Shown piece by piece: positions 34,863-43,045 of a stretch of 64,000 bases of DNA. The DNA is taken from assembly GCF_002005565.1 (NCBI RefSeq), contig NZ_BDJC01000009.1, positions 62,001 to 126,000 on the forward strand. The letters are read 5' to 3'. This DNA comes from Streptomyces sp. JHA26. Its GTDB lineage: Bacteria; Actinomycetota; Actinomycetes; Streptomycetales; Streptomycetaceae. Every line of letters starts with the position of its first letter. Position 1 is the first letter of the stretch. The notes under the pieces are model-generated. The model saw only the letters and a list, made by a program, of their open reading frames with translations. It had not been told where the DNA came from and did no database searches. A program made the translations under genes and the position numbers.

Positions 34863-36902
34863 ATGGCACGACGTACCCGCAGCAGACGCCTCCTCGGGGT
34901 CGCTGCGTTCACCGCCCTGGCCACCGGGGCCGCACTGACCGGCGTCCCCGCACAGGCCGAGCCCGCCGCGGCCGCCGCCTCCGTCACCGTGCGGCCGGAC
35001 CCGTCGTACCAGCAGGAGGCGTTCGAGGGCTGGGGCACCAGTCTGGTCTGGTTCGCCAACGCCACCGGCGACTACCCGCCCGAGATCCGCGAGGAGCTGG
35101 CCCGGCTCCTGTTCGACGACGACGGCCTCGGGCTGAACATCGCCCGCTACAACATCGGCGGCGGCAACGCTCCGGACGTCGAGGACTACCTGCGCCCCGG
35201 CGGCGCCGTCGAGGGCTGGTGGAAGGCGCCCGCGGGCACCACCCGCGACGACACCGACTGGTGGAGCGCCGACGACCCGGCGGACTGGAACGAGGACGCC
35301 GACGCCACCCAGCGCTGGTGGGTCGAGCGCATCAAGGACGACATCGACCACTGGGAGACGTTCAGCAACTCGCCGCCGTGGTTCATGACCGTCAGCGGCT
35401 ACGTCTCCGGCGGCTTCGACTCCTCAGCCGACCAGCTGAGGACCGACTCGGTCGACGACTTCGCCGCCTACCTGGCGGGCGCGACCAGGCGGCTGGAGCG
35501 GGCCGAGGGCATCGAGGTCGACACCGTCGACCCGTTCAACGAGCCGAACACCCCTTATTGGGGGACGCAGTTGGGCAGTGACGGTGAGCCCGTCGGCGGC
35601 CGTCAGGAAGGGGCCCACATGGGTCCCGAGCTCCAGCGCGAGGTCCTCCGGGCCCTGGCCCCCGCCCTGAAGAAGGCGAAGGTCCGGGCGGACATCTCGG
35701 CGATGGACGAGACCAACCCGGGCACCTACGCCAAGAACTGGAGCGCGTACTCCCCGGCCGACCGCGACCTCGTCGGCCAGATGAACGTCCACACCTACGG
35801 CACCGGTCAGCGCACCACCGTGCGCGACCTCGCCAAGGCGGCGGACAAGCCGCTGTGGATGAGCGAGGTCGGCGGCGACTGGGGCGACGGGCAGGACTTC
35901 GAGGACATGCGGCCCGGTCTCGGCCTCGCCCAGCAGATCGTCGACGACCTGCGCGAACTGGAGCCCCGCGCCTGGGTGTTCTGGCAGCCCGTCGAGGACT
36001 ACGACAACATGAAGCCGGGCGGGGAGTCCGCCGAGGGCGGCAACTGGGGCAGCATCCAGATACCGTTCGACTGCACCGCCGGGGACACCCTGGAGACCTG
36101 TCCGATCCGGACGAACACCAAGTTCGACACGGCGCGCAACTTCACCCACTTCATCAAGCCCGGCGACCGGCTCGTCACGACGGACGACACCTCCAGCGTC
36201 GCCGCCGTCACCCGCGACGGCAAGGGCGCCTCGCTCGTCCACGTCAACCGCACCACCGCGCCGCGCACGGTCACCATCGACCTGTCGAAGTTCCGCGACG
36301 TCAGTCGCAGGGCCACCGTCACCCCGGTCGTGACCAGCGCCGACGGCAGGCTCGCGAAGCAGGACCCGATCCGGGTCGACGACCGCGCGGCCACCTTCAC
36401 CGTGCCCGCGCAGTCCGTGACGTCCTTCGAGATCAAGGGTGTCTCCGGGGTCGCGAAGGACGCCCCGGCGCTCCGCAAGGGCCACACCTACACGCTGACC
36501 GGCGTGCAGAGCGGCAAGGCCGTCACCGTCGCCGGCGACGGCACGAGCCTGGTCCTCGGCTCCGGGACCGGCACGCAGGCCCAGCAGTGGCGGCTGAGCG
36601 CGGTGCGCCCCGACAGCGGGGTCCGCGACCGCTACGTGTTCACGAACCCGCGGGGCGGCACGCGGCTGGCCGTGCGCGACGACGTCCCGGTGGCCGAACC
36701 CGACACCGGCAGGCGCGACGCGGCCGCCGAATGGCTCCTGTCGACCACCGGCGACGGCACCTGGACGCTGGTCAACGCCGCCACCGGACGCCTGCTGGAG
36801 GTCGGCGGCCAGGCGACGCACGAGGGCGCGGCCGTCACGACGTGGCCGCCCAACTCCGGCGCCAACCAGCGGTGGACGGTGACGGACGTGTCCGCCGGCT
36901 GA
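34863..36902 (+). CDS. Secreted GH30 endo-beta-1,6-galactanase-like enzyme with lectin-type module
   Basis: A 679-residue secreted glycosidase. A twin-arginine-rich signal peptide (RRTRSRRLLG, cleavage near AQAEPA) leads to a TIM-barrel of GH30 with acid/base Glu227 (DPFNEPN) and nucleophile Glu335 (WMSEVGG), then a beta-sandwich. The last 130 residues (from about 545) form a ricin-type trefoil with repeated QQW/NQRWTV patterns. Layout resembles the Streptomyces avermitilis endo-beta-1,6-galactanase, which cuts arabinogalactan side chains. It would feed the importer and GH42 enzyme encoded upstream. A strong terminator follows. Confidence 0.88.
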   Translation: MARRTRSRRLLGVAAFTALATGAALTGVPAQAEPAAAAASVTVRPDPSYQQEAFEGWGTSLVWFANATGDYPPEIREELARLLFDDDGLGLNIARYNIGGGNAPDVEDYLRPGGAVEGWWKAPAGTTRDDTDWWSADDPADWNEDADATQRWWVERIKDDIDHWETFSNSPPWFMTVSGYVSGGFDSSADQLRTDSVDDFAAYLAGATRRLERAEGIEVDTVDPFNEPNTPYWGTQLGSDGEPVGGRQEGAHMGPELQREVLRALAPALKKAKVRADISAMDETNPGTYAKNWSAYSPADRDLVGQMNVHTYGTGQRTTVRDLAKAADKPLWMSEVGGDWGDGQDFEDMRPGLGLAQQIVDDLRELEPRAWVFWQPVEDYDNMKPGGESAEGGNWGSIQIPFDCTAGDTLETCPIRTNTKFDTARNFTHFIKPGDRLVTTDDTSSVAAVTRDGKGASLVHVNRTTAPRTVTIDLSKFRDVSRRATVTPVVTSADGRLAKQDPIRVDDRAATFTVPAQSVTSFEIKGVSGVAKDAPALRKGHTYTLTGVQSGKAVTVAGDGTSLVLGSGTGTQAQQWRLSAVRPDSGVRDRYVFTNPRGGTRLAVRDDVPVAEPDTGRRDAAAEWLLSTTGDGTWTLVNAATGRLLEVGGQATHEGAAVTTWPPNSGANQRWTVTDVSAG

Positions 36903-36920
36903 TCCCTCCCCCTGCGCGAA

Positions 36921-36961
36921 CGGCCCCGCCCGCACGGCCTCCGGCGGTGCGGACGGGGCCG
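36921..36961 (+). terminator. Terminator of the galactan operon
   Basis: CGGCCCCGCCCGCAC pairs with GTGCGGACGGGGCCG: 15 bp with a single G-U-type wobble, 19 bases past the GH30 stop. Confidence 0.8.
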
Positions 36962-36984
36962 CGGCGGTGCGGACGGGGCCGCGG
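36942..36984. repeat. 20-bp tandem duplication overlapping the terminator
   Basis: CGGCGGTGCGGACGGGGCCG occurs twice in a row (36942-36961 and 36962-36981) plus three further bases. The duplicated unit is the right arm of the terminator stem, so either copy could close the hairpin. Confidence 0.75.
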
Positions 36985-37077
36985 ACCACATCCGGGCCGA
37001 CGCGCGCGAACCGGAGGAGGGCGGCGTCCACGCGGACGTGGCGCGCGCCCCCCGGCCCCGGGGCGCGGGGCGGTGGC

Positions 37078-37254
37078 TCAGCGGCGGCGTCCGCGCGCCG
37101 TCCGGCCGCCGCCGATGCCGGCGACGTGCAGGGCCAGCAGGGCGAGGCCGATGAGCATGACGTCGGTCGAGGTGAAGACGTCGTTGGTCGAGATCTCCGC
37201 CACGTTGATCAGCCAGGCGAGGAGGAACAGAACCGCCGCGATGATGGCGAGCAC
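37078..37254 (-). CDS. Small two-helix membrane protein
   Basis: A 58-residue protein. One hydrophobic segment at the very start (LAIIAAVLFLLAWLINVAE) and a second (VMLIGLALLALHVAGIG) are joined by a short polar loop; the tail is Arg-rich. GTG at 37254 is preceded by AAGGGG at eight bases; another GTG three codons upstream lies too close to that site. Proteins of this size and pattern are widespread in Streptomyces and uncharacterised. Confidence 0.7.
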   Translation of the reverse strand: MLAIIAAVLFLLAWLINVAEISTNDVFTSTDVMLIGLALLALHVAGIGGGRTARGRRR

Positions 37255-37434
37255 GGTGCACACCCCTTCGGATCGGCGGCACCGGGCCGGTGCCGTGTCA
37301 CGCGTATGCCCCCGACGGGACGCATGACACGGCGGACGGCGCCGCGCGCTTTCGTACAGTGGAGGGACCGGGACCGTCCGCGGCACGCCGAGGCCGGGAA
37401 CGGTCCGTCCTGGCACTCGCGCACCGGAGCTCTC

Positions 37435-38625
37435 ATGCACGACCCGTCCACCGCACCGGACGACGGCTCCGGCACCCTGTTCGGCCTCGACGCCCTGTCG
37501 CCCGCCTCCCCGGCCTCCGGACCCCCCGCCCCTGCCCCCGCTCCGCTCTTCCGGGACTCGGCCGCGGCCCGCCGGCTGCTGCCCGTGCGCGAGATCCACG
37601 CCGAGCCGGCCGCCGCGGCGTCCCCGCGCGGCCGCCAGGTCGTCGCCCGGTTCCCCGAGGCCCGTCTGATCGAGGTCGACTCCCACTGGCGCGTCCCCGG
37701 CCTGCACGGCAACGAGGGCAACGTCGAGCGCTGGGTGCGGGTCAAGGGCGAGACGCTCGTGCTGGGCGAGAAGAAGACGCTGACCATGCGTCCCAACGGC
37801 CGCTCCGCGGACTGGATCGCGCCGGGTGCCTCCAACGGCTGCGCGATGGCCTGCGCCTACTGCTACGTGCCCCGGCGCAAGGGGTACGCCAACCCCGTCA
37901 CGGTCTTCACCAACATCGACCCGATCATCGCCCACCTCGGCCGGCACATCGCCCGCCAGGGGCCCAAGACCGAGCCGAACCAGTGCGACCCCGAGGCCTG
38001 GGTGTACGACATCGGCGAGAACGGCGACTGCTCGGTGGACGCCCTGATCTGCGACAACACCGCGGACCTGGTGCACGCCTTCCGGCAGTGGCCGACGGCC
38101 AAGGCGTCCTTCGCCACCAAGTTCGTCAATCCGGACCTGCTCGCCCTCGACCCGCGGGGCCGGACCCGGATCCGCTTCTCGCTGATGCCGCCGGACGACT
38201 CACGGCTGCTGGACCTGCGCACCTCCCCGGTCGCCGAGCGCATCGCCGCGGCGGGCGACTTCCTGGACGCCGGATACGAGGTGCACTTCAACCTGTCCCC
38301 CGTGGTCGTGCGACCGGGCTGGGAGGAGGCGTGGGCGGAGTTGCTGCGGCATCTCGACGACGTCCTGCCGGAGCGGGTGAAACGGCAGGCGGCCGCCGAG
38401 GTGATCATGCTGACGCACAACCGGGAGCTGCACGAGGTCAACCGCGGCTGGCATCCGCGGGCGGAGGAGACCCTGTGGCGGCCGGACCTCCAGCAGGCCA
38501 AGCGCTCCGAGAACGGGGCGCTCAACGTGCGCTACCGCAACGGCGTCAAGGCCGACGCCCTCGCCCGGCTCCGTGCGCTGGTCGACGCGCACGCACCCTG
38601 GCTGCGCATCCGGTACGCCTTCTGA
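37435..38625 (+). CDS. Spore photoproduct lyase-family radical SAM protein
   Basis: A 396-residue radical SAM enzyme. The cluster-binding motif CAMACAYC lies near residues 137-144, followed by YVPRRKGYANPVTVFTNID as in the spore-photoproduct-lyase-like family. The first 80 residues are a Pro/Ala-rich extension. True SplB repairs the thymine dimer of UV-irradiated spore DNA; whether this actinobacterial branch does so is not established. ATG at 37435 follows GGAGC. A UV-dimer-glycosylase-like gene and carotenoid genes lie within 10 kb, so a light-damage role fits but is inference. Confidence 0.85.
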   Translation: MHDPSTAPDDGSGTLFGLDALSPASPASGPPAPAPAPLFRDSAAARRLLPVREIHAEPAAAASPRGRQVVARFPEARLIEVDSHWRVPGLHGNEGNVERWVRVKGETLVLGEKKTLTMRPNGRSADWIAPGASNGCAMACAYCYVPRRKGYANPVTVFTNIDPIIAHLGRHIARQGPKTEPNQCDPEAWVYDIGENGDCSVDALICDNTADLVHAFRQWPTAKASFATKFVNPDLLALDPRGRTRIRFSLMPPDDSRLLDLRTSPVAERIAAAGDFLDAGYEVHFNLSPVVVRPGWEEAWAELLRHLDDVLPERVKRQAAAEVIMLTHNRELHEVNRGWHPRAEETLWRPDLQQAKRSENGALNVRYRNGVKADALARLRALVDAHAPWLRIRYAF

Positions 38626-38641
38626 CGCCCCCGGCCGGTCA

Positions 38642-38670
38642 GGTGGCCGGTGTACCCGACGCCGGCCACC
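38642..38670 (+). terminator. Hairpin after the radical SAM gene
   Basis: GGTGGCCGG / CCGGCCACC, a 9-bp perfect stem with an 11-base loop, 17 bases past the stop codon and just ahead of the iron box. Confidence 0.55.
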
Positions 38671-38678
38671 AGCGCTTC

Positions 38679-38697
38679 TTAGGTTAGGCTAACCTTC
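38679..38697 (+). promoter_or_regulatory. DmdR/IdeR-type iron box
   Basis: TTAGGTTAGGCTAACCTTC matches the actinobacterial iron-box consensus TTAGGTTAGGCTAACCTAA in 17 of 19 positions. It is 6 bases from the GTG of the siderophore importer ATPase, so bound Fe-DmdR would block transcription when iron is plentiful. Confidence 0.9.
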
Positions 38698-38702
38698 GTT
38701 GT

Positions 38703-39563
38703 GTGAGATCTGGTGAAGACGCAGCCGGCACCCCGCGCCTGCGGGGCCACGAGCTGTCGGCCACGGGCGTGACCGTGTCGTACGACGAGGTCGACGTCGT
38801 GCACGACGCGACGGTCGGGCTCAGGCCCGGTGAAGTGACCGTCCTGGTGGGCCCGAACGGCAGCGGGAAGTCGACGCTGCTGCGGACGATCGCCCGGCTG
38901 CAGCGGGCCCGCCGTGCCACGCTCGGCATCGACGGCGACATCGACGGCATGTCACTGACGGTCCGTCAGTTCTCTCGGTACGTCGCGCTGCTGACGCAGG
39001 GAAGGCCGACGCCCGGCGGGCTGACCGTACGGGACGTCGTCGAGTTCGGCCGCTATCCGTACCGGGGCCGCTGGGGCCGGCCCGATCCGGACGGTCCGGC
39101 CGCCGTCGACCGGGCGCTCGCGCTCACCGGGGTCGACGGCCTCGCCGACCGCGGCGCCGACCACCTCTCCGGCGGACAGTTGCAGCGGGTCTGGCTCGCG
39201 AGCTGCCTCGCCCAGGAGACCGGTGTCCTGCTCCTGGACGAACCCACGACCTACCTCGACCTGCGCCACCAGGTCGAACTCCTCGACCTCGTCCGCGACC
39301 TGGCGGACGACCACGGCATCGCCGTCGGCGTCGTCCTGCACGACCTCGACCAGGCGGCGGCCGTCGCCGACCGGATCACGCTGCTCGAAGCGGGCCGCGT
39401 CGTCGCCGACGGCCCGCCCGCGGAGGTGCTGACGCCGGAGCGGCTGACCGCCGTCTACGGCATCCGGATCGACGTCGACACCGACCCCCTGACCGGCCGG
39501 CTGCGCACCCGCCCGATCGGCCGCCACCACATGCGAACCGAAAGGCTCGGCACCACCTCATGA
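38703..39563 (+). CDS. Iron-siderophore ABC importer ATPase
   Basis: A 286-residue FepC/FhuC-type ATPase: Walker A GPNGSGKST, signature LSGGQLQRVWLASCLAQ, Walker B VLLLDEPTTYLD, switch His in VVLHDLDQ. The likely start is GTG 38703, only 6 bases after the iron box, so either the transcript is nearly leaderless or translation begins at a later GTG (the domain proper starts at ELSATGVTVSY). It energises import of a ferric siderophore with the two genes downstream. ATGA overlap with the binding-protein gene. Confidence 0.92.
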   Translation: MRSGEDAAGTPRLRGHELSATGVTVSYDEVDVVHDATVGLRPGEVTVLVGPNGSGKSTLLRTIARLQRARRATLGIDGDIDGMSLTVRQFSRYVALLTQGRPTPGGLTVRDVVEFGRYPYRGRWGRPDPDGPAAVDRALALTGVDGLADRGADHLSGGQLQRVWLASCLAQETGVLLLDEPTTYLDLRHQVELLDLVRDLADDHGIAVGVVLHDLDQAAAVADRITLLEAGRVVADGPPAEVLTPERLTAVYGIRIDVDTDPLTGRLRTRPIGRHHMRTERLGTTS

Positions 39564-40540
39564 GACGCCTCCTGCTCACCGCGGCCGCCACCGCCGCGGC
39601 GCTCACCCTGGCCGCCTGCGGCACCACCGAACCGGCCGCCGACAAGACGGAGAAGAAGACCTCCGAGGCGATCACCCTGAAGGACGGCAAGGGCACCGAG
39701 GTGAAGCTCGACGGGCCGGCCACCAAGGTCGTCGCCACCGAGTGGAACGTCGTCGAGAGCCTCGTCTCGCTCGGTGTCGACCCGGTCGGCGTCGCCGACG
39801 TCAAGGGCTACCGGACCTGGGACGCCTCCGCCCCGCTGAAGAACGAGCCCGCGGACATCGGCACGCGCGGCGAGCCGAGCATGGACACCATCGCCTCGCT
39901 CGCCCCCGACCTGATCGTCGCCACCACCGACCTGCCGCCGGCCGCGGTGAAGCAGCTGCGCGAGGTCGCCCCGGTGCTGGAGGTCACGTCCGCCGACGGC
40001 GCCCACCAGATCGACCGGATGCTGGAGAACGTCGACCTGATCGCCAGGGCCACCGGCACCACGGACAGGGCGAAGACGGTCCGCGAGGACTTCGAGGCGA
40101 AGCTCGACGAGGGCAGGAAGGCCCTGGCCGGCGCGGGGATGGCCGGCCAGGAGATCGCCTTCGCCGACGGCTACGTCACCTCCAACCAGGTCTCCGTCCG
40201 TCCGTACACGGCGACGTCGCTGATCGGCGAGGTCAACGAGGCGATCGGCCTGAACAACGCCTGGAAGGTGACGGGCGACGAGGCCTACGGCCTGGGCTCC
40301 ACCGACGTCGAGGGCCTGACCGCCCTGCCGAAGGGTGTCCGGTTCGCCTACATCGGCAACGACGAGGACCCGAACGCCACCCCGTTCACCGGCGCGCTGG
40401 CCCGGAACCCGGTGTGGAAGTCCCTGCCGTTCGTGAAGGCGGGCGACGTGCACCGGCTGGACGACGGCATCTGGATGTTCGGCGGCCCGGCGTCCATGTC
40501 CGCGTACGTCGACGCCGTCGTCGGCGCGCTGACGAAGTAG
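39560..40540 (+). CDS. Iron-siderophore-binding lipoprotein
   Basis: A 326-residue class III periplasmic-binding-type lipoprotein. The signal peptide ends at LTLAAC with Cys20 lipidated; the mature part has two lobes joined by a rigid helix, as in FhuD/FepB (VVATEWNVVESLVSLG early, VDAVVGAL at the end). It captures ferric siderophore outside the membrane and passes it to the fused permease. Overlaps the ATPase gene by four bases. The siderophore type is not evident and no siderophore synthesis gene lies nearby. Confidence 0.92.
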   Translation: MRRLLLTAAATAAALTLAACGTTEPAADKTEKKTSEAITLKDGKGTEVKLDGPATKVVATEWNVVESLVSLGVDPVGVADVKGYRTWDASAPLKNEPADIGTRGEPSMDTIASLAPDLIVATTDLPPAAVKQLREVAPVLEVTSADGAHQIDRMLENVDLIARATGTTDRAKTVREDFEAKLDEGRKALAGAGMAGQEIAFADGYVTSNQVSVRPYTATSLIGEVNEAIGLNNAWKVTGDEAYGLGSTDVEGLTALPKGVRFAYIGNDEDPNATPFTGALARNPVWKSLPFVKAGDVHRLDDGIWMFGGPASMSAYVDAVVGALTK

Positions 40541-40547
40541 CGGGGTC

Positions 40548-42617
40548 ATGGCCGTCACCGCGCCCGAGCCCGCCGTCCGTCCGTCGTCGGCTCCCGCGCC
40601 CCGGTCGGGGGCGGCCGCGGTGACGGCCGGCCTCGTCCTCCTGGTCGCCGTCCTCGCGGTCGTCGACATCACCCAGGGCACCGCCGCCGTCGGGTCGTCC
40701 GAGGTGTTCAAGGCCCTGACCGGGCGGGCCGACCCCGGCGACGCGTCCGTCGTCGTCGCCTCCCGGCTGCCCCGCACGACCGCCGGCCTCCTGGTCGGCG
40801 CCGTGCTCGGCACGGCCGGCGCCGTGCTCCAGGCGGTCAGCCGCAACGTGCTGGCCTCCCCCGACACCCTCGCGGTGAACGCGGGTTCCTACCTGGCGCT
40901 CGGGCTCGTCGGCGCCGCCGGCGTCTCGCTGCCGATGATCGCCTCGTCCGGTGTCGCCTTCGCCGGCGGCCTGGCGGCGGCGGCCGTCGTGCTCGGCCTG
41001 TCCGGCCCGGGCACCGGCACCGTCCGGCTCGTCCTGGCCGGCACCGCGCTGATGCTGGGCCTGAACTCCGTGACCGAGGGGCTGCTCCTGCTGTTCCCCC
41101 AGGAGACGGAAGGCCTTTACCGGTGGAACCAGGGCAGCATCGCCCAGAACGGCTTCGGCGGTGTCCTGCAGATGCTCCCGATCGCCCTGATCGGCCTCGT
41201 GGGGCTGCTGCTGACCGCCCGTCGCGTCGACGCGCTCGCCCTCGGCGACGACGCGGCACGCGGGGTGGGCGTCCCGGTGCGGGCCACCCGCGTCACGGTC
41301 GTCGTCCTGGCGGCGCTGCTGTCCGCCGCCGCGGTCACGCTGGCCGGTCCCCTCGGCTTCGTCGGCCTGTCCGCACCCGCCCTGGTGCGCCCGCTCGCCC
41401 GCCGGTACCGCGGGTACGCGCGCTCCCGCGCGGCCCTGCCCGCCGCCGCGCTCGCCGGCGCGGCCCTGGTGCTCGGGTCGGACGTGCTGCTGCGGGCGCT
41501 GGTGCCGGACGACCTGTCGGTGGCCGTGCCCACGGGGGTGGTCACGAGCCTGGTCGGCGCCGTGTTCCTGGTCGTGACGGCACTGCGGCTGCGGGACACC
41601 GCGGGGGCGGACGCGCCGGACCGGCTGCGCATCCCGAGCCGGGCGGTGTTCCTGGCCACGGTGGGCGTCCTCGTGGCCGTCCTGGCCGGCCTGGTCGTCG
41701 CCGCCGTGCTGGTGGGCGACAGCAAGCTGCTGCTCGGTGACGTCGCCAACTGGGCGCAGGGGAGGGCCGGGCGGACCGTCTCCTTCGTCCTGGACACCCG
41801 GGTGCCGCGGGTGCTCGCCGCGCTGTGCGCGGGTGCGGCACTCGCCCTGTCCGGCACGCTGGTGCAGGCCGTCACCCGCAACCCGCTGGCGGAACCGAGC
41901 GTCCTGGGGGTCTCCGGCGGGGCCGCGCTGGGTGCCGTGCTCCTGGTGACGACCGCGCCCGTCGCCGCCGGGTGGGCCGTCGCCGGTGCCGCGTTCGCGG
42001 GGGCCGGTGTCACCGCGGTCGTCGTCTTCGGGCTCGCCGCGCGGGGCGGTTTCCGGCAGAACCGGCTGGTCCTCGTCGGCATCGGCGTCGCCGCCGCGAC
42101 GACGGCGCTGATCAGCCTGCTGATCGTGCTCACCGACCCGTTCAACGCCACCAAGGCGCTGACCTGGCTGTCCGGTTCCACGTACGGGCGCACCCTGCCG
42201 GACGTGCTGCCCGTCGCCCTGGTGCTGGCCGTCGGCACGGCCGTGGCGGTGGCCCGGCGCACGGAGCTGGACCTACTCTCCCTGGACGAGGACACGCCCC
42301 GTCTGCTCGGCCTGCCGTTGGGCCCCGGCCGCCTCGGCTTCCTCGCCCTGAGCGTCCTGCTCAGCGCGACCGCCGTGGCCTGTGCGGGCACCATCGGCTT
42401 CGTGGGCCTGGTGGCCCCGCACGCGGCACGCGCCCTGGTGGGCCGGCGGCACGTGCGGGTCGTCCCGGTGGCGATGCTGCTGGGTGCCGCGCTCGTCTGC
42501 ACGGCCGATCTGCTGGGCCGCACGGTGATCGCCCCGGCCCAGCTCGGCGCGGGCCTCATGACGGCGGTGATCGGAACGCCGTACTTCCTGTACCTGCTGG
42601 TACGCAGCAGGCGGTAG
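40548..42617 (+). CDS. Fused double iron-siderophore permease (FhuB-like)
   Basis: A 689-residue membrane protein made of two BtuC/FecCD-type halves, roughly residues 20-335 and 360-689. Each half has the VGAVLGTAGAVLQAVSRNVLASPDTL or GAALALSGTLVQ-NPLAEPSVLGVSGG entry motif, and each ends with a GxxGFVGLxxPxxxR-type coupling loop (PLGFVGLSAPALVR, TIGFVGLVAPHAAR). Fusion of the two subunits is typical of FhuB. ATG at 40548 is eight bases past the binding-protein stop. Completes a three-gene iron-box operon. Confidence 0.94.
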   Translation: MAVTAPEPAVRPSSAPAPRSGAAAVTAGLVLLVAVLAVVDITQGTAAVGSSEVFKALTGRADPGDASVVVASRLPRTTAGLLVGAVLGTAGAVLQAVSRNVLASPDTLAVNAGSYLALGLVGAAGVSLPMIASSGVAFAGGLAAAAVVLGLSGPGTGTVRLVLAGTALMLGLNSVTEGLLLLFPQETEGLYRWNQGSIAQNGFGGVLQMLPIALIGLVGLLLTARRVDALALGDDAARGVGVPVRATRVTVVVLAALLSAAAVTLAGPLGFVGLSAPALVRPLARRYRGYARSRAALPAAALAGAALVLGSDVLLRALVPDDLSVAVPTGVVTSLVGAVFLVVTALRLRDTAGADAPDRLRIPSRAVFLATVGVLVAVLAGLVVAAVLVGDSKLLLGDVANWAQGRAGRTVSFVLDTRVPRVLAALCAGAALALSGTLVQAVTRNPLAEPSVLGVSGGAALGAVLLVTTAPVAAGWAVAGAAFAGAGVTAVVVFGLAARGGFRQNRLVLVGIGVAAATTALISLLIVLTDPFNATKALTWLSGSTYGRTLPDVLPVALVLAVGTAVAVARRTELDLLSLDEDTPRLLGLPLGPGRLGFLALSVLLSATAVACAGTIGFVGLVAPHAARALVGRRHVRVVPVAMLLGAALVCTADLLGRTVIAPAQLGAGLMTAVIGTPYFLYLLVRSRR

Positions 42618-43045
42618 CCGGCCGGGCACTCGCCGGGGACCACGACGGCCCGCCGAACGGCGCCGACGGCGCCCCGGTCCGCGGCGAACCGCTCCGCCCG
42701 CGCCGAGCCCGCCCGGCGTCGGCAGCGGCCCGCTCGACCACGCCGCCCCGCCGCTCACCGACCGGGGCGCCGCCGTCTCCCGGCTCACCGGCCGGCTGGA
42801 CGGCCGGTTCCCCCTGCCGGACCGTGCCCGCACGGCCCCGAGCGGCCTCGCACCCCGCGTGCACCCATGAGTTCGGATCCGCAAAGCGACACGGTCGTCT
42901 CCACGGCCCCCGGCGTCCCGGATCCGTCCGGTCCGCCGGTGTGACCCGCGCGAACCCGGGCAGCAGCCCTGACATGCGCCGGACGATCACTGCGGCGCAG
43001 AATTCGCTCAGGCGAAACGTGGTGAAGCAACAGAAAGGCAGCAGC
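42618..43045. other. Gap with a possible worn gene end
   Basis: About 430 bases before the MHS permease. One plus-strand frame that stops at 42870 reads somewhat like a protein C terminus (TDRGAAVSRLTGRLDGRFPL), but nothing starts it. The rest, including AT-richer DNA around 42990-43020 (GAATTCGCTCAGGCGAAAC), is probably the permease promoter and leader. Confidence 0.4.
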
